Source: Verrucomicrobiaceae bacterium
GTDB taxonomy: Bacteria; Verrucomicrobiota; Verrucomicrobiia; Verrucomicrobiales; Verrucomicrobiaceae
NCBI GenBank assembly: GCA_947507875.1
Contig: CANNQP010000015.1
Span: 25,682 to 89,681 of the forward strand
Direction of reading: 5' to 3'
DNA: 64,000 nucleotides
Positions 1 to 8,516 of this stretch are shown here, piece after piece (position 1 is the first letter of the stretch; every line of letters starts with the position of its first letter). Under the pieces are notes generated by a model. That model saw nothing but the letters and a program-made list of their open reading frames with translations. It had not been told where the DNA came from and did no database searches. The translations under genes were made by a program, and so were the position numbers.

Positions 1-930
1 TCAGGGTTAGGTTGTCCAGATTGGCCATTCTGTTACGGGTGTTGGATACCTCCAACCTCTGCTGAAGAGATTGATTTTTCACGACTGGATATTGAGAAAT
101 TTCGATTAAAAGCTGTAGCCTTAGGACGAGATCCTGCAGAAATAACACCTCAAAAACTCAAAGAGGAATTCAATGTTGTTGCGACCTGGATTGAATATTT
201 CAATCGATTGATTAGCCTCCCGGTAGGCCTTTCTGTTCTTTCCTTATGGATTGCTAGTTTTGGTCAATGGAAATCGCGCAGGCCCGTCTTGTTTTTGTGT
301 TCAACATTAGCAGTCTTGCTGGTGGGTATTAATGCATGGTTAGGTGCTCGAGTGGTCTTAAGCGGATTAAAACCTGGGATCATTACGCTACACATGGCCT
401 TGGCCATGTTATTGCAATGCCTCTTGGTTTATATTTGCTGGAAGAGTTTTCCCCGGCCTTGGGCTTTAAAGTGGAAACACGGTGTGAGTTCCGCGCTCGT
501 GAATGTAGCTTGGTTGCTGTTTGGATTAGTGGTCGTAGAGGGTGTCATGGGCTCACAGGTTCGTGAGCTGACAGACGAGCTAGCGCGCACTCACACGGGG
601 CATTCACGAGTCGAATGGATTCACGAGTTAGAATCTAGCTGGGTGTATCTCATACACCGTAGCTTTTCTTGGTTTATCTTACTGTCCGGAATAGCATTTT
701 TTTGGTTAGCTGGACGTAAGCTCAAAGAACGTGGATGGCTTGAGATCTTTATTTTTGGAATAGTGCTGAGTCAGATGTGTCTCGGTGTCATTCTTGCCAA
801 CGTTGGGATCTTGCCTGTCGCTCAGATTTTGCACGTTGGGTTGTCCTCATTGCTTGTTAGCGGCTTGTTTCTCTGGCTATTGGGGGGCGTGAAGATGAAA
901 AGATCCACCGTTGAGTTAGAGAGTCTTTAG
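1..930 (+). CDS. ctaA: Heme A synthase CtaA/Cox15 family, 5' end outside window
   Basis: Membrane enzyme that oxidises the C8 methyl of heme O to the formyl group of heme A for cytochrome oxidase. The frame is open from base 1 with 309 visible residues and no start, so the gene begins outside the window. The first visible residues are the family motif SGLGCPDWPFCYG with its paired cysteines. Several hydrophobic helices follow, with candidate heme-ligand histidines in ITLHMALAM, YLIHRSFSW and ILHVGLSS. In the helix WIEYFNRL an Asn sits where Bacillus-type enzymes have the first ligand His (EYxHR). The protein ends in a short polar tail. Assignment is firm; only the N-terminal helix is missing. 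Confidence 0.93.
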   Translation, partial: SGLGCPDWPFCYGCWIPPTSAEEIDFSRLDIEKFRLKAVALGRDPAEITPQKLKEEFNVVATWIEYFNRLISLPVGLSVLSLWIASFGQWKSRRPVLFLCSTLAVLLVGINAWLGARVVLSGLKPGIITLHMALAMLLQCLLVYICWKSFPRPWALKWKHGVSSALVNVAWLLFGLVVVEGVMGSQVRELTDELARTHTGHSRVEWIHELESSWVYLIHRSFSWFILLSGIAFFWLAGRKLKERGWLEIFIFGIVLSQMCLGVILANVGILPVAQILHVGLSSLLVSGLFLWLLGGVKMKRSTVELESL

Positions 931-981
931 CCGTCAGCCTGGGCGGCGCGAGAAAGCATAGTTTCTCTTTCTACAATCATC

Positions 982-2058
982 ATGATAGCCCTTGATAATT
1001 TTTTCCGACTTGTGGTCATTGCTTCAAGTGGAAGAGACCGTGAAAAGTGCTTTCCGCATGGCGCTGGGTCTCTTTTGGATACTGGGCATTTGCCTGTGAA
1101 TTTTCATGCTTTTGCGGCATGCACGTATGGCCGTTACTGCTCCAGCTTGCCTGAGCGTTTTGATGAAGATGCTGTTCTATTGCTTATTGGACGTGACATG
1201 AGTCGCTCGGAAAAAGTTCTTCGAGAGTTGAAGCAGCGAGGCAAAATAGTCGTGATAAGTATTAAAGAAACAGGGAGTCAGCAAATTGCAGCTTCTTTTC
1301 AAGATCCCAAGAACCTGGAATCGTTTTCACGTCTCTGTCAGGTGGCTGACGGGGCTTTGGCAACGACCTATGACAGTATTCCTTTGTATTCGATTGCGAG
1401 TAGGCGTGACATCCCAGTGCTCTTTCTCCCTCCCCCATATCCTATTGAAGAGTGGAATTTATCGTCAGAAAAAAAGGAATCGAGGAGCGGCATTTTTTTG
1501 GGAACACGGCAACTTTACATGGCATCAAGGCTTCATCCACAGGCCGTCATGATTGCCACTTGGCTGGCGGAATTAGAGTCAGAAAGGTTAACCATCATTA
1601 GTGGTAGAGGAAGCAATTTGCCGCCCTTTCGCAAGTTGCTAAGCAAGTGGACGGACCCGAGTCTGTCCTGGCATCAACGAGTGACTTCTCAGGGGGCTGG
1701 CATCAACATCATTGCACGGCAGTTGCCTCCTGCCGAATATCTGCATTTGATGGCATCCCATAGAATCGTTTTTCAGCTCGATTCTAGTTCTGTGCCCGGA
1801 CAGGTTGCTGGTGATGCTTTGCTTTGTCGCATTCCCTGTGCGGGAGGAGACGGTACCGCCGAGAGATTGATTTTTCCTGATTTGTGCGGTTACGGTCGAA
1901 CTACAGGTGAGATCATCACATTAGCCAAACGATTGCTTTCCGACGATGGTTTTGCCGATGAGCAGGTGCAGAAAGCCCTGCAAATCGCTAGCGATAGGAT
2001 GTGTTTTTCGAGTGCGCGGCGAGAGCTGGCTTCATTTTTTGGGAGTCTGAAAAAGTAA
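982..2058 (+). CDS. Glycosyltransferase-like protein, GT-B fold suspected
   Basis: Protein of 358 residues without a signal peptide or membrane segment. The C-terminal third (about residues 245-320) resembles the donor-binding half of GT-B glycosyltransferases: a sugar-transferase-like stretch RQLPPAEYLHLMASHRIV, then a Gly/Cys-rich loop around GDALLCRIPCAGGDGTAERL where such enzymes hold the nucleotide sugar. The N-terminal half has no motif I recognise. It begins 51 bp after ctaA and ends 71 bp before an ABC ATPase, so all may be one rightward unit with rodA. The ATG at 982 has no clear Shine-Dalgarno sequence. Acceptor and product are unknown, and a non-catalytic surface-polysaccharide protein is possible. 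Confidence 0.55.
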   Translation: MIALDNFFRLVVIASSGRDREKCFPHGAGSLLDTGHLPVNFHAFAACTYGRYCSSLPERFDEDAVLLLIGRDMSRSEKVLRELKQRGKIVVISIKETGSQQIAASFQDPKNLESFSRLCQVADGALATTYDSIPLYSIASRRDIPVLFLPPPYPIEEWNLSSEKKESRSGIFLGTRQLYMASRLHPQAVMIATWLAELESERLTIISGRGSNLPPFRKLLSKWTDPSLSWHQRVTSQGAGINIIARQLPPAEYLHLMASHRIVFQLDSSSVPGQVAGDALLCRIPCAGGDGTAERLIFPDLCGYGRTTGEIITLAKRLLSDDGFADEQVQKALQIASDRMCFSSARRELASFFGSLKK

Positions 2059-2129
2059 GCTTCAATGTTTACAATCTTGTGCATGCGAGCGTGACAGCCC
2101 ACGGACAGCTAGTAAGCTATCTCAACAAG

Positions 2130-2918
2130 ATGCCCTTAGTTCGTGTTGAAGCCTTAAGAGTCCATTTCCCGGTCCGCACAATAGCTGGTCGTCGTGAAGT
2201 TGTGCGTGCAGTGGACGGAGTTAGCTTTGAGATTGATGCTGGAAAAACGTTGGGACTTGTTGGGGAGAGTGGGAGCGGCAAATCAACGGTTTCACGAGCA
2301 TTAATGAAGTTGATCCAGCCGACTTCAGGACGGATTTTTTATGCAGATCAGGATATTCTTCCCATGGGGGAATTTGAGTTTCGCCCTTTGCGCAAGGAGA
2401 TACAGATGGTCTTTCAAGATCCGATTGGATCACTGAATCCACGAATGACCGTGGAATCCATCCTGTCGGAGCCACAGGAGATTCATTTTCGAGATCGCAA
2501 TCGAGAAATTCGTCGTCAGGTATCAGCGGAGTTATTGCGGCGTGTGGGTCTCAATCCAGATACCCTTTTGAGATACCCTCATGAATTCAGTGGAGGTCAG
2601 AGGCAGCGCATTGGAATTGCACGGGCATTAGCTGTCCGGCCAAAATTCTTGATTTGTGACGAGCCGGTCAGCGCATTGGATGTCAGTGTTCAGGCGGCAA
2701 TACTGAATTTACTCAAAGATTTGCAGCAGGAATTAAATCTGACAGTTCTCTTCATCGCTCATGATTTGGCTGTTGTGCGACACATGAGCGATGAAATTTT
2801 AGTCATGAATCGTGGTATAGTTGTTGAGCGCGGCCAAGCCGACGAACTGTGTGAACACCCCTGTCACGAGTACACCAAACGATTGATTGATTCCATCCCA
2901 CAGCTACCTGGCTTTTGA
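2130..2918 (+). CDS. Oligopeptide/dipeptide-type ABC transporter ATP-binding protein
   Basis: Cytoplasmic ATPase (262 aa) of the OppF/DppF type. It has Walker A GESGSGKST (residues 45-53), a Q-loop VFQDP (about 95-99), signature SGGQRQR (154-160), Walker B FLICDEP (173-179) and switch His211 in AHDL. The C-terminal HEYTKRLIDSIP is the regulatory tail typical of Opp/Dpp ATPases. I chose the ATG at 2130 because the conserved fold starts there (LVRVEALRVHFPV); the frame stays open upstream to 2001, overlapping the previous gene, but that extension has no family similarity. No permease or binding protein lies nearby, so the partners must be outside the window. rodA begins 18 bp downstream. Confidence 0.85.
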   Translation: MPLVRVEALRVHFPVRTIAGRREVVRAVDGVSFEIDAGKTLGLVGESGSGKSTVSRALMKLIQPTSGRIFYADQDILPMGEFEFRPLRKEIQMVFQDPIGSLNPRMTVESILSEPQEIHFRDRNREIRRQVSAELLRRVGLNPDTLLRYPHEFSGGQRQRIGIARALAVRPKFLICDEPVSALDVSVQAAILNLLKDLQQELNLTVLFIAHDLAVVRHMSDEILVMNRGIVVERGQADELCEHPCHEYTKRLIDSIPQLPGF

Positions 2919-2936
2919 GAGAGATTTTAAAATGAC

Positions 2937-4160
2937 ATGACGCCCCTCTTCAAAAAATTTCTCGGTATCAACTGGATTCTCATGATGACCATGGCTGGTC
3001 TTCTGAGTTTTGGGGTTTATTCCATCTACAATGCGTCATACTTTCGAGTCGATTCGCCGATGAATCTTGATGCGAAATGGAAAGATCAGATCACCTGGAT
3101 AGGTCTTGGTGTTCCTTTTTTGTTTGGAGCAGCACTCGTGGATTATAAATGGTTACGTTGGGCTTGTGTCCCGATTTATTTGGCGGGTATTGCCGGCTTG
3201 ATATACCTAGAGTTGTTCGGGGTGGAAGTGAAGGGGAACAAAGCCTGGGTGGAAATTGCAGGACAGCGTATGCAGCCTTCTCAGTTTGCTATCATGGCTG
3301 GCATTGTCATGCTGGCCGTCATTTTTGGAGAATTGCCACGCATTTGGAGTGTTTTTCGGCGACCCTGGTTACGGATTATCGTTGGCGGCGTCGCTGCAGG
3401 TATTCCAGCATGCTTGGTCATCAAAGAGGATTTCGGATCGGGTTTGGTATGGGGGCCTGTTTTTATCGCGATGTTACTAGTCGGCAGTATTCCATTTCGA
3501 TACATCATTACTTTGGTCTTATCAGTCCTTTGCGTGGTTCCGATTATGTATTTTTTTGTGCTTAAGCCATACCAGCAAGCTCGAATCGATACGACGTGGT
3601 ATTTGTTGACGAATCAAATGGATAAAGTGGACATGAGAGGAGATGGCTGGGTTCCTAATTATGTGCAGACTGCTGTGGCATCGGCCGGTTTTGAGGGAAA
3701 AGGGCCTTTGTCCGCGAAGGTTTCCGATCAACGAACCATTCACCGGATGTTCTTCCCCGAGGGGGAAGCTCACAGCGACTTCATTTTTGGTGTGATCTGT
3801 GAGGAGTTTGGTTTCCGCGGGGCCGTCCTGGTGCTTTCGGCAATCGCCTTGCTATTGCTACAAGGCGTTTTCGTCGCTTTTTGTGCCAGGGACCAAGTTG
3901 GAAGATTATTGGTCGTGGGAGTTGTTGCGATGTTCTTCGCTCATACCTTTCAGAATGCAGGCATGAATTTATGTATGCTACCTGTCATCGGACTGCCGAT
4001 GCCATTCATCAGTTATGGGGGCACATTCATGGTCGTTACCCTGTTTTTGATGGGGATGATGCAGAGTGTATGGATCCACAGGAACATATCACCCGTGAAC
4101 AAAAAAGCATCCAGCGGGAGTGACCATGAGGTTGAGTTAAACAAGGGTCATGAAGACTAA
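2937..4160 (+). CDS. rodA: Rod-shape SEDS glycosyltransferase RodA
   Basis: Polytopic inner-membrane peptidoglycan polymerase of the FtsW/RodA/SpoVE family (407 aa), which works with a class B penicillin-binding protein to elongate the side wall. About ten hydrophobic helices are evident. The SEDS hallmark is the loop and helix FPEGEAHSDFIFG followed by CEEFGFRGA, and near the C-terminus the family motif GLPMPFISYGG. Length is slightly above the usual 370-380 aa because of a polar tail. The ATG at 2937 follows an out-of-frame ATG at 2932, and only a weak GAGAG lies upstream. The stop codon abuts the stop codon of lpxD on the other strand with no bases between. Confidence 0.93.
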   Translation: MTPLFKKFLGINWILMMTMAGLLSFGVYSIYNASYFRVDSPMNLDAKWKDQITWIGLGVPFLFGAALVDYKWLRWACVPIYLAGIAGLIYLELFGVEVKGNKAWVEIAGQRMQPSQFAIMAGIVMLAVIFGELPRIWSVFRRPWLRIIVGGVAAGIPACLVIKEDFGSGLVWGPVFIAMLLVGSIPFRYIITLVLSVLCVVPIMYFFVLKPYQQARIDTTWYLLTNQMDKVDMRGDGWVPNYVQTAVASAGFEGKGPLSAKVSDQRTIHRMFFPEGEAHSDFIFGVICEEFGFRGAVLVLSAIALLLLQGVFVAFCARDQVGRLLVVGVVAMFFAHTFQNAGMNLCMLPVIGLPMPFISYGGTFMVVTLFLMGMMQSVWIHRNISPVNKKASSGSDHEVELNKGHED

Positions 4161-5222
4161 TCAAGCAGGTGATTTAGTGGCCTCGCTCTCGAAGGCGGCT
4201 ATGCGCCTTTCCAGTTTCTGAATACGCTCCATCAATTCGGGTAACCTAGCCTGAGCAACCATGGCTTTGCGGCCATCTAGCATGGGTCGGGCGGGGAAGC
4301 CTGTGTAGGCGCCTGGTTCGGTGATGTTTTTCGTAACTCCAGAACGGGCTAGAAGGGTCACCTGACTAGCAATTTCGAGGTGTCCGGCAATGCCAGTCTG
4401 TCCAGCAATGGTGACGTAGTTGCCGATACGGACGCTTCCAGCGATAGCCACATGAGCGACGATAACGCAGTGTTTGCCGATGACCGCGTTGTGCCCGATT
4501 TGCACTTGGTTGTCGATTTTGGTTCCTTCGCCGATCCATGTGCGGCCAAATCGTGCTCGATCGATGGAGGTGCATGCCCCTACTTCCACATCATCATCCA
4601 GCTGAACATTGCCCACTTGTTCGACTTTAGCGTGACGCCCTTTGATGAACTCATAACCAAAGCCATCGGATCCGATGACGGTTCCACTGTGAATGATCAC
4701 ACGATTCCCAAGAACACAACGGTTCGAGATAGTGCAGTTGGCGTGCAACAAACAATCTTCTCCAATCTGCGTGCCATCGCCGATGCAGACACCCGCCTGG
4801 ATAATCGTGCCGGCACCAATCACCACGTCGTCGCCAATGATGGCGCCTGCGGCGATAGAGACCTTCAAAGGATCGAAAAGAGCTTTGGAGGAGACCGTGG
4901 CATTGGGGTGAACGCCGGGCGTAAAATCACGAGCGGGAGGTCCGAAATGACGAATGACTGACGAAAAGGCAAAGGTGGGATTGGGGACCCGAATCAGCGC
5001 TTTGCCTTCCATCGGCTCGGTGAAATCAAGACCAACAAGAATCGCCGTGGCTCGTGTCTTTCTCAGTGCCACGAGGTATTTAGAGTTTCCCAGAAACGTC
5101 ACATCGCCTGGCTCAGCTTCGCTCACAGAATTGAGACCAGTAACTATTCCATTAGGATCACCTTGAAAAAGCTCACCTTCCACAATTTCGGCGAGACGCT
5201 GATGGGTTATTCTTTGGCTCAT
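4161..5222 (-). CDS. lpxD: UDP-3-O-acylglucosamine N-acyltransferase LpxD
   Basis: Third enzyme of lipid A synthesis: transfers a 3-hydroxyacyl chain from acyl carrier protein to the 2-amino group of UDP-3-O-acylglucosamine. The 353 residues show the LpxD N-terminal domain (GDVTFLGNSKYL, about 35-50), then a long left-handed beta helix of hexapeptide repeats (about 105-300). The catalytic His lies in QIGHNAVIG, and TVIGSDGFGYEF precedes it. A short C-terminal helix (ELMERIQKLERRIAAFE) is typical. It follows bamA and skp in the common envelope order, but a strong terminator-like hairpin at 5265-5298 separates it from skp, so it may depend on readthrough or its own promoter. Confidence 0.95.
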   Translation of the reverse strand: MSQRITHQRLAEIVEGELFQGDPNGIVTGLNSVSEAEPGDVTFLGNSKYLVALRKTRATAILVGLDFTEPMEGKALIRVPNPTFAFSSVIRHFGPPARDFTPGVHPNATVSSKALFDPLKVSIAAGAIIGDDVVIGAGTIIQAGVCIGDGTQIGEDCLLHANCTISNRCVLGNRVIIHSGTVIGSDGFGYEFIKGRHAKVEQVGNVQLDDDVEVGACTSIDRARFGRTWIGEGTKIDNQVQIGHNAVIGKHCVIVAHVAIAGSVRIGNYVTIAGQTGIAGHLEIASQVTLLARSGVTKNITEPGAYTGFPARPMLDGRKAMVAQARLPELMERIQKLERRIAAFESEATKSPA

Positions 5223-5264
5223 GGGAAAGATGTCAAAGTTCTAAGAATGCGGCAGTGGGCAAGA

Positions 5265-5298
5265 AAAAGGCACGCCTCGTCGGGGAGGCGTGCCTTTT
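5265..5298 (-). terminator. Rho-independent terminator between skp and lpxD
   Basis: A perfect 14-bp inverted repeat, left arm AAAAGGCACGCCTC at 5265-5278 and right arm at 5285-5298, with a 6-nt loop. Read on the minus strand, the GC-rich stem is followed by five T residues (5268-5264). It lies 17 bp after the skp stop codon and 42 bp before the lpxD start, so most bamA-skp transcripts should end here. Confidence 0.85.
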
Positions 5299-5314
5299 GG
5301 CTATGAAAGGTTTG

Positions 5315-5905
5315 TCACTTCTTTTCTTCAGGCTTAGTGGCTGCCGCTGGAGGTGCACTTTTGTTGAGCTCGAGAATGATCTGATCAGTGATGTCTACGG
5401 CATCTTTGTAATAGATAAGCATGGGCACGGTGGACAGGCTCATGCCAGACTTGTCGAAGACAAAGTCATAAGTTTCACGCTTGGCCAGATCGCGCACGAC
5501 AACGAGAATCTCATCATAGATTCCTTTGCGAATCTGCATGTCTTCCTGCTTGAGTTGATTGGTGCGGCGATTTTGGGCTTCACCGATTTCCTGTTCAAGA
5601 GAGCGCAACTCTTTACCTTTTTCTTCAAATTCGGCGGCTTTTTTGGCTCGTGCGTCGGGCGTCAAGATGGGATCTCCAGCTTCCTTTTTGAGCTTTTGCA
5701 TGTCCGTCATTAAGTTTTTGTAGACGGTCCAGCGGTCGTTCATCTCCTTCTGAGCTTTGTCGATATTGCCTTTGAACTTGTCGGCAGCATCCTTGGTTTT
5801 GTGAAACTCAGAGAAGGCCTTGGACATATCAACAACACCGAATTTGAGGTCGGCTGCCTGGAGAGAAACCGTGGCACAAATCAGGAAAAACAGGGTGCGA
5901 ATCAT
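5315..5905 (-). CDS. skp: OmpH/Skp-family periplasmic chaperone
   Basis: Periplasmic holdase (196 aa) that keeps unfolded outer-membrane proteins soluble on the way to BamA. It has a signal peptide (MIRTLFFLICATVSLQA), the short beta strand KFGVVDMSKAF, a long charged coiled coil (about residues 40-130, rich in K, E and Q) and the returning strand YDFVFDKSGMSLSTVPMLIY. A low-complexity tail APPAAATKPEEKK ends the protein. It starts 38 bp after the bamA stop and is followed by a strong terminator. Position between bamA and lpxD is the usual order in diderms. Confidence 0.9.
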   Translation of the reverse strand: MIRTLFFLICATVSLQAADLKFGVVDMSKAFSEFHKTKDAADKFKGNIDKAQKEMNDRWTVYKNLMTDMQKLKKEAGDPILTPDARAKKAAEFEEKGKELRSLEQEIGEAQNRRTNQLKQEDMQIRKGIYDEILVVVRDLAKRETYDFVFDKSGMSLSTVPMLIYYKDAVDITDQIILELNKSAPPAAATKPEEKK

Positions 5906-5943
5906 AATAAGAAAGAAGCCAGTGGAGGGAAGGTGAGATGTGT

Positions 5944-8352
5944 TTAGAACCGGTAGCCCATATTAAACTGGAAGCGTGGGCTATTGCCGACGAAGTTATC
6001 ATCTGCGGGTTTGATGACTGGGACGCCAAGGTCAAGACGAATCGGGCCGACCGGCAAGAACAATCGAACTCCGATACCCACATTGGAATACACTTCGCCA
6101 TCTCCGATGATGGGGCCACCGTTGCGAATGCCACTGGTTTTTCCATCCGCTGCTTCGATGTCAGATTGGATCATGCCGACATCCCAGAAGAAAGCGCCAC
6201 GAACTTTCTCAATGATGGGGAAGGATACTTCCATCGAGCCAAAGAGGGAAATATTGCCACCGACTGCCTCCCCCACGCTATCTTTTGGACCTGCTTCGCG
6301 GAAATCAAAGCCTCTCAGATTATAGGCTCCACCCAGGAATTGGCGCTCGAAGATGGGCACTTGGTCACCGCCCCAGTTGTCCACCCAGCGTGCCATGCCT
6401 TCAAAGCTAAGGATGGTATCGCCAGGAAGGCTAAAGAACTGTTGTCCACCTAGGTTGGCACCATAAACTTCGACATCTCCACCCAGACCAGAAGCCATAA
6501 CGCCAGCTTCAAACTTATGCCCTTTGCGAGTGATGAAGACGCTATCGCGAGTGTCATGAACATAGTTGAGTTCAAATTTACTGATGAGGAAGTCACCGTC
6601 TTCATCGCGGAGAACCTGCGTGGAATCATCGCTTGAGCCCATGTCCACATCAATGGTGGTTTGCTGCAACGTGTAGGTTCCTTCGATGAAGGCATGCTGG
6701 CCGATCGGCTTACGCAGACCCACAGAAGCACCGACATTGATCTGGTCGTAGCGATTCGACAGGTAGAACAGGTTTTGATAGAACAGGCTGACGGTTAGGG
6801 CTAGTTTTTGACCCAAGAACCAAGGTTCCGTCCAGCTCGTGTTGAATGAGGAGGTGCGAAGACCATAGCGAAGGTTCATGTTGAAGCGTTGACCGGCTCC
6901 GCGGAAGTCTTTCCAATCGGAAATATCAAAGTTGGTCTGGGTGACATCCACAAAGCCCACCAAACTGTCCACAGAGCTAAAGCCAGCACCGAAGTTCACC
7001 GAACCTGTTGGCTTTTCGGTGACGTTCACTTCCACATCTTTGAATCCAGAAACCTCCGTGTCGATCTGACGAATAGCCAGTGGATTGGCTTCGCCTTTGG
7101 TCTCGAAGTAGTTCATGTTTTCGAGAGTGGTCTGGGCGGCTTCAAGCTGCACTGTGTTGAGTGGATCGCCAGGAGCAAAGGGAAGCTCACGACGAATGAC
7201 TTCATCTTTGGTTTTGACGTTCCCGCTGATGTTCACCTTGCGGATGAAGGACTTGGAGCCTTCAGTCACGTTGTAGATGACGTTCAGCTTGCCTGGACCT
7301 GCATCCGTCAGCTGGGTATCGACCTTGGCATCAGCATAACCACGAGAGCCATAGTAATCGCGGATCATTTTCTCGTCACCCCTCACGTCGGTGCCGGAAT
7401 ATGTATATCCAGCTTCTGTTAAGATCGCAGGAGTGAGTTCATCTTTGGTGAAAATGGTGATGCCGTTGAGCTCAACGGATGCCACTTCATATTTGCCGCC
7501 CTCATTGATTTCGAAGATCAAAGCGGTGCTTTTTTCATCCAGTGCCTCGCGCCGATAACCGACCTTGGCATAGACATAGCCCTCATCTTGATAAGCCTCT
7601 TGGATGGTTGTCACATCGTCAATGAGGGTTTGATTGTCGAGCTTACCTGCTTTGCCCCAAAGCCGATAAAAGGTTCTTTCCTTGCTTTTGATTTTGCTCT
7701 TCAGGTTGCGGGAGGTGATCGCATGATTTCCTTCAAAGCGAATTTCACCAATGAGGCCCCTTGCGCCTTCTTCGATTTTGAACAGAACACTGGAGAAGCC
7801 TTCTTTGCTCGAGGGAACCACATCGTAGGTGATTAGAACATCAGAAAAGCCCTTCTTTTCATACAATTCGCGAATCTTTTGCTGGGCGGTGGTGAGCTTG
7901 GCATCATCCACAGGATCTCCAGTGGCGACCTCGATTTCTTCACGCAATTTTTTGTTATCAAAAGCCGCATTTCCGATGAAATCAATTTCTCCGATCGCTC
8001 CGCGTCCAGAGAGAGTCACAATGACCTTAACTCCTCCAGTCACGTTGACGGTCTGAATGTCGACGTTTTCTACTGCGCCGGTTGCATAGAGAGTGCGGAT
8101 ATCACGCTCGACGGATTCATCGCTGTAGGGTTCGCCTACTCGCGTTGACATCTGTGCGCGAACTCGATTTGGATCGAGGGTGGCTGCCCCTTTGAACAAA
8201 ACGTCCACTTGTTGGACGATTTTTTTGCTGGATGCTGAGGTAGCTTCTAGAGCGACCTGGGCCTTGACCGATGGGATGGTGAAAGTACTCGTCGCAGCTG
8301 TCAGCAGCAGCATGCAAAATGCGGACGTTTTCGGGTATAGGGCACCGGACAT
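5944..8352 (-). CDS. bamA: Outer membrane protein assembly factor BamA
   Basis: Omp85-family protein that inserts beta-barrel proteins into the outer membrane. The 802 residues comprise an N-terminal signal sequence (to about residue 31), a POTRA array (about 45-420, starting VQQVDVLFKGAATLDPNRV and including IGEIDFIGN and IGEIRFEGN) and a 16-strand barrel. The conserved lid-lock motif appears as NLRGFDF in the barrel, and the last residue is Phe after FNMGYR, the usual C-terminal beta signal. Length matches the family (about 800). It heads the leftward set bamA-skp-lpxD. The ATG at 8352 precedes a good signal peptide. Confidence 0.96.
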   Translation of the reverse strand: MSGALYPKTSAFCMLLLTAATSTFTIPSVKAQVALEATSASSKKIVQQVDVLFKGAATLDPNRVRAQMSTRVGEPYSDESVERDIRTLYATGAVENVDIQTVNVTGGVKVIVTLSGRGAIGEIDFIGNAAFDNKKLREEIEVATGDPVDDAKLTTAQQKIRELYEKKGFSDVLITYDVVPSSKEGFSSVLFKIEEGARGLIGEIRFEGNHAITSRNLKSKIKSKERTFYRLWGKAGKLDNQTLIDDVTTIQEAYQDEGYVYAKVGYRREALDEKSTALIFEINEGGKYEVASVELNGITIFTKDELTPAILTEAGYTYSGTDVRGDEKMIRDYYGSRGYADAKVDTQLTDAGPGKLNVIYNVTEGSKSFIRKVNISGNVKTKDEVIRRELPFAPGDPLNTVQLEAAQTTLENMNYFETKGEANPLAIRQIDTEVSGFKDVEVNVTEKPTGSVNFGAGFSSVDSLVGFVDVTQTNFDISDWKDFRGAGQRFNMNLRYGLRTSSFNTSWTEPWFLGQKLALTVSLFYQNLFYLSNRYDQINVGASVGLRKPIGQHAFIEGTYTLQQTTIDVDMGSSDDSTQVLRDEDGDFLISKFELNYVHDTRDSVFITRKGHKFEAGVMASGLGGDVEVYGANLGGQQFFSLPGDTILSFEGMARWVDNWGGDQVPIFERQFLGGAYNLRGFDFREAGPKDSVGEAVGGNISLFGSMEVSFPIIEKVRGAFFWDVGMIQSDIEAADGKTSGIRNGGPIIGDGEVYSNVGIGVRLFLPVGPIRLDLGVPVIKPADDNFVGNSPRFQFNMGYRF

Positions 8353-8516
8353 AATCAGGAAAATAGATTCTCAAGGAGCATGTGCATCACATGCGCACGA
8401 GCCTCCAGTAATGCCGGTCAGCTATCTACGCGTCAAGGTGGAATATGGGCGTTTCAATACGTGAATTGACGTATCAAAAACGATGATGTTCCCCAGGTTT
8501 TGTGTTCAGATGAATT

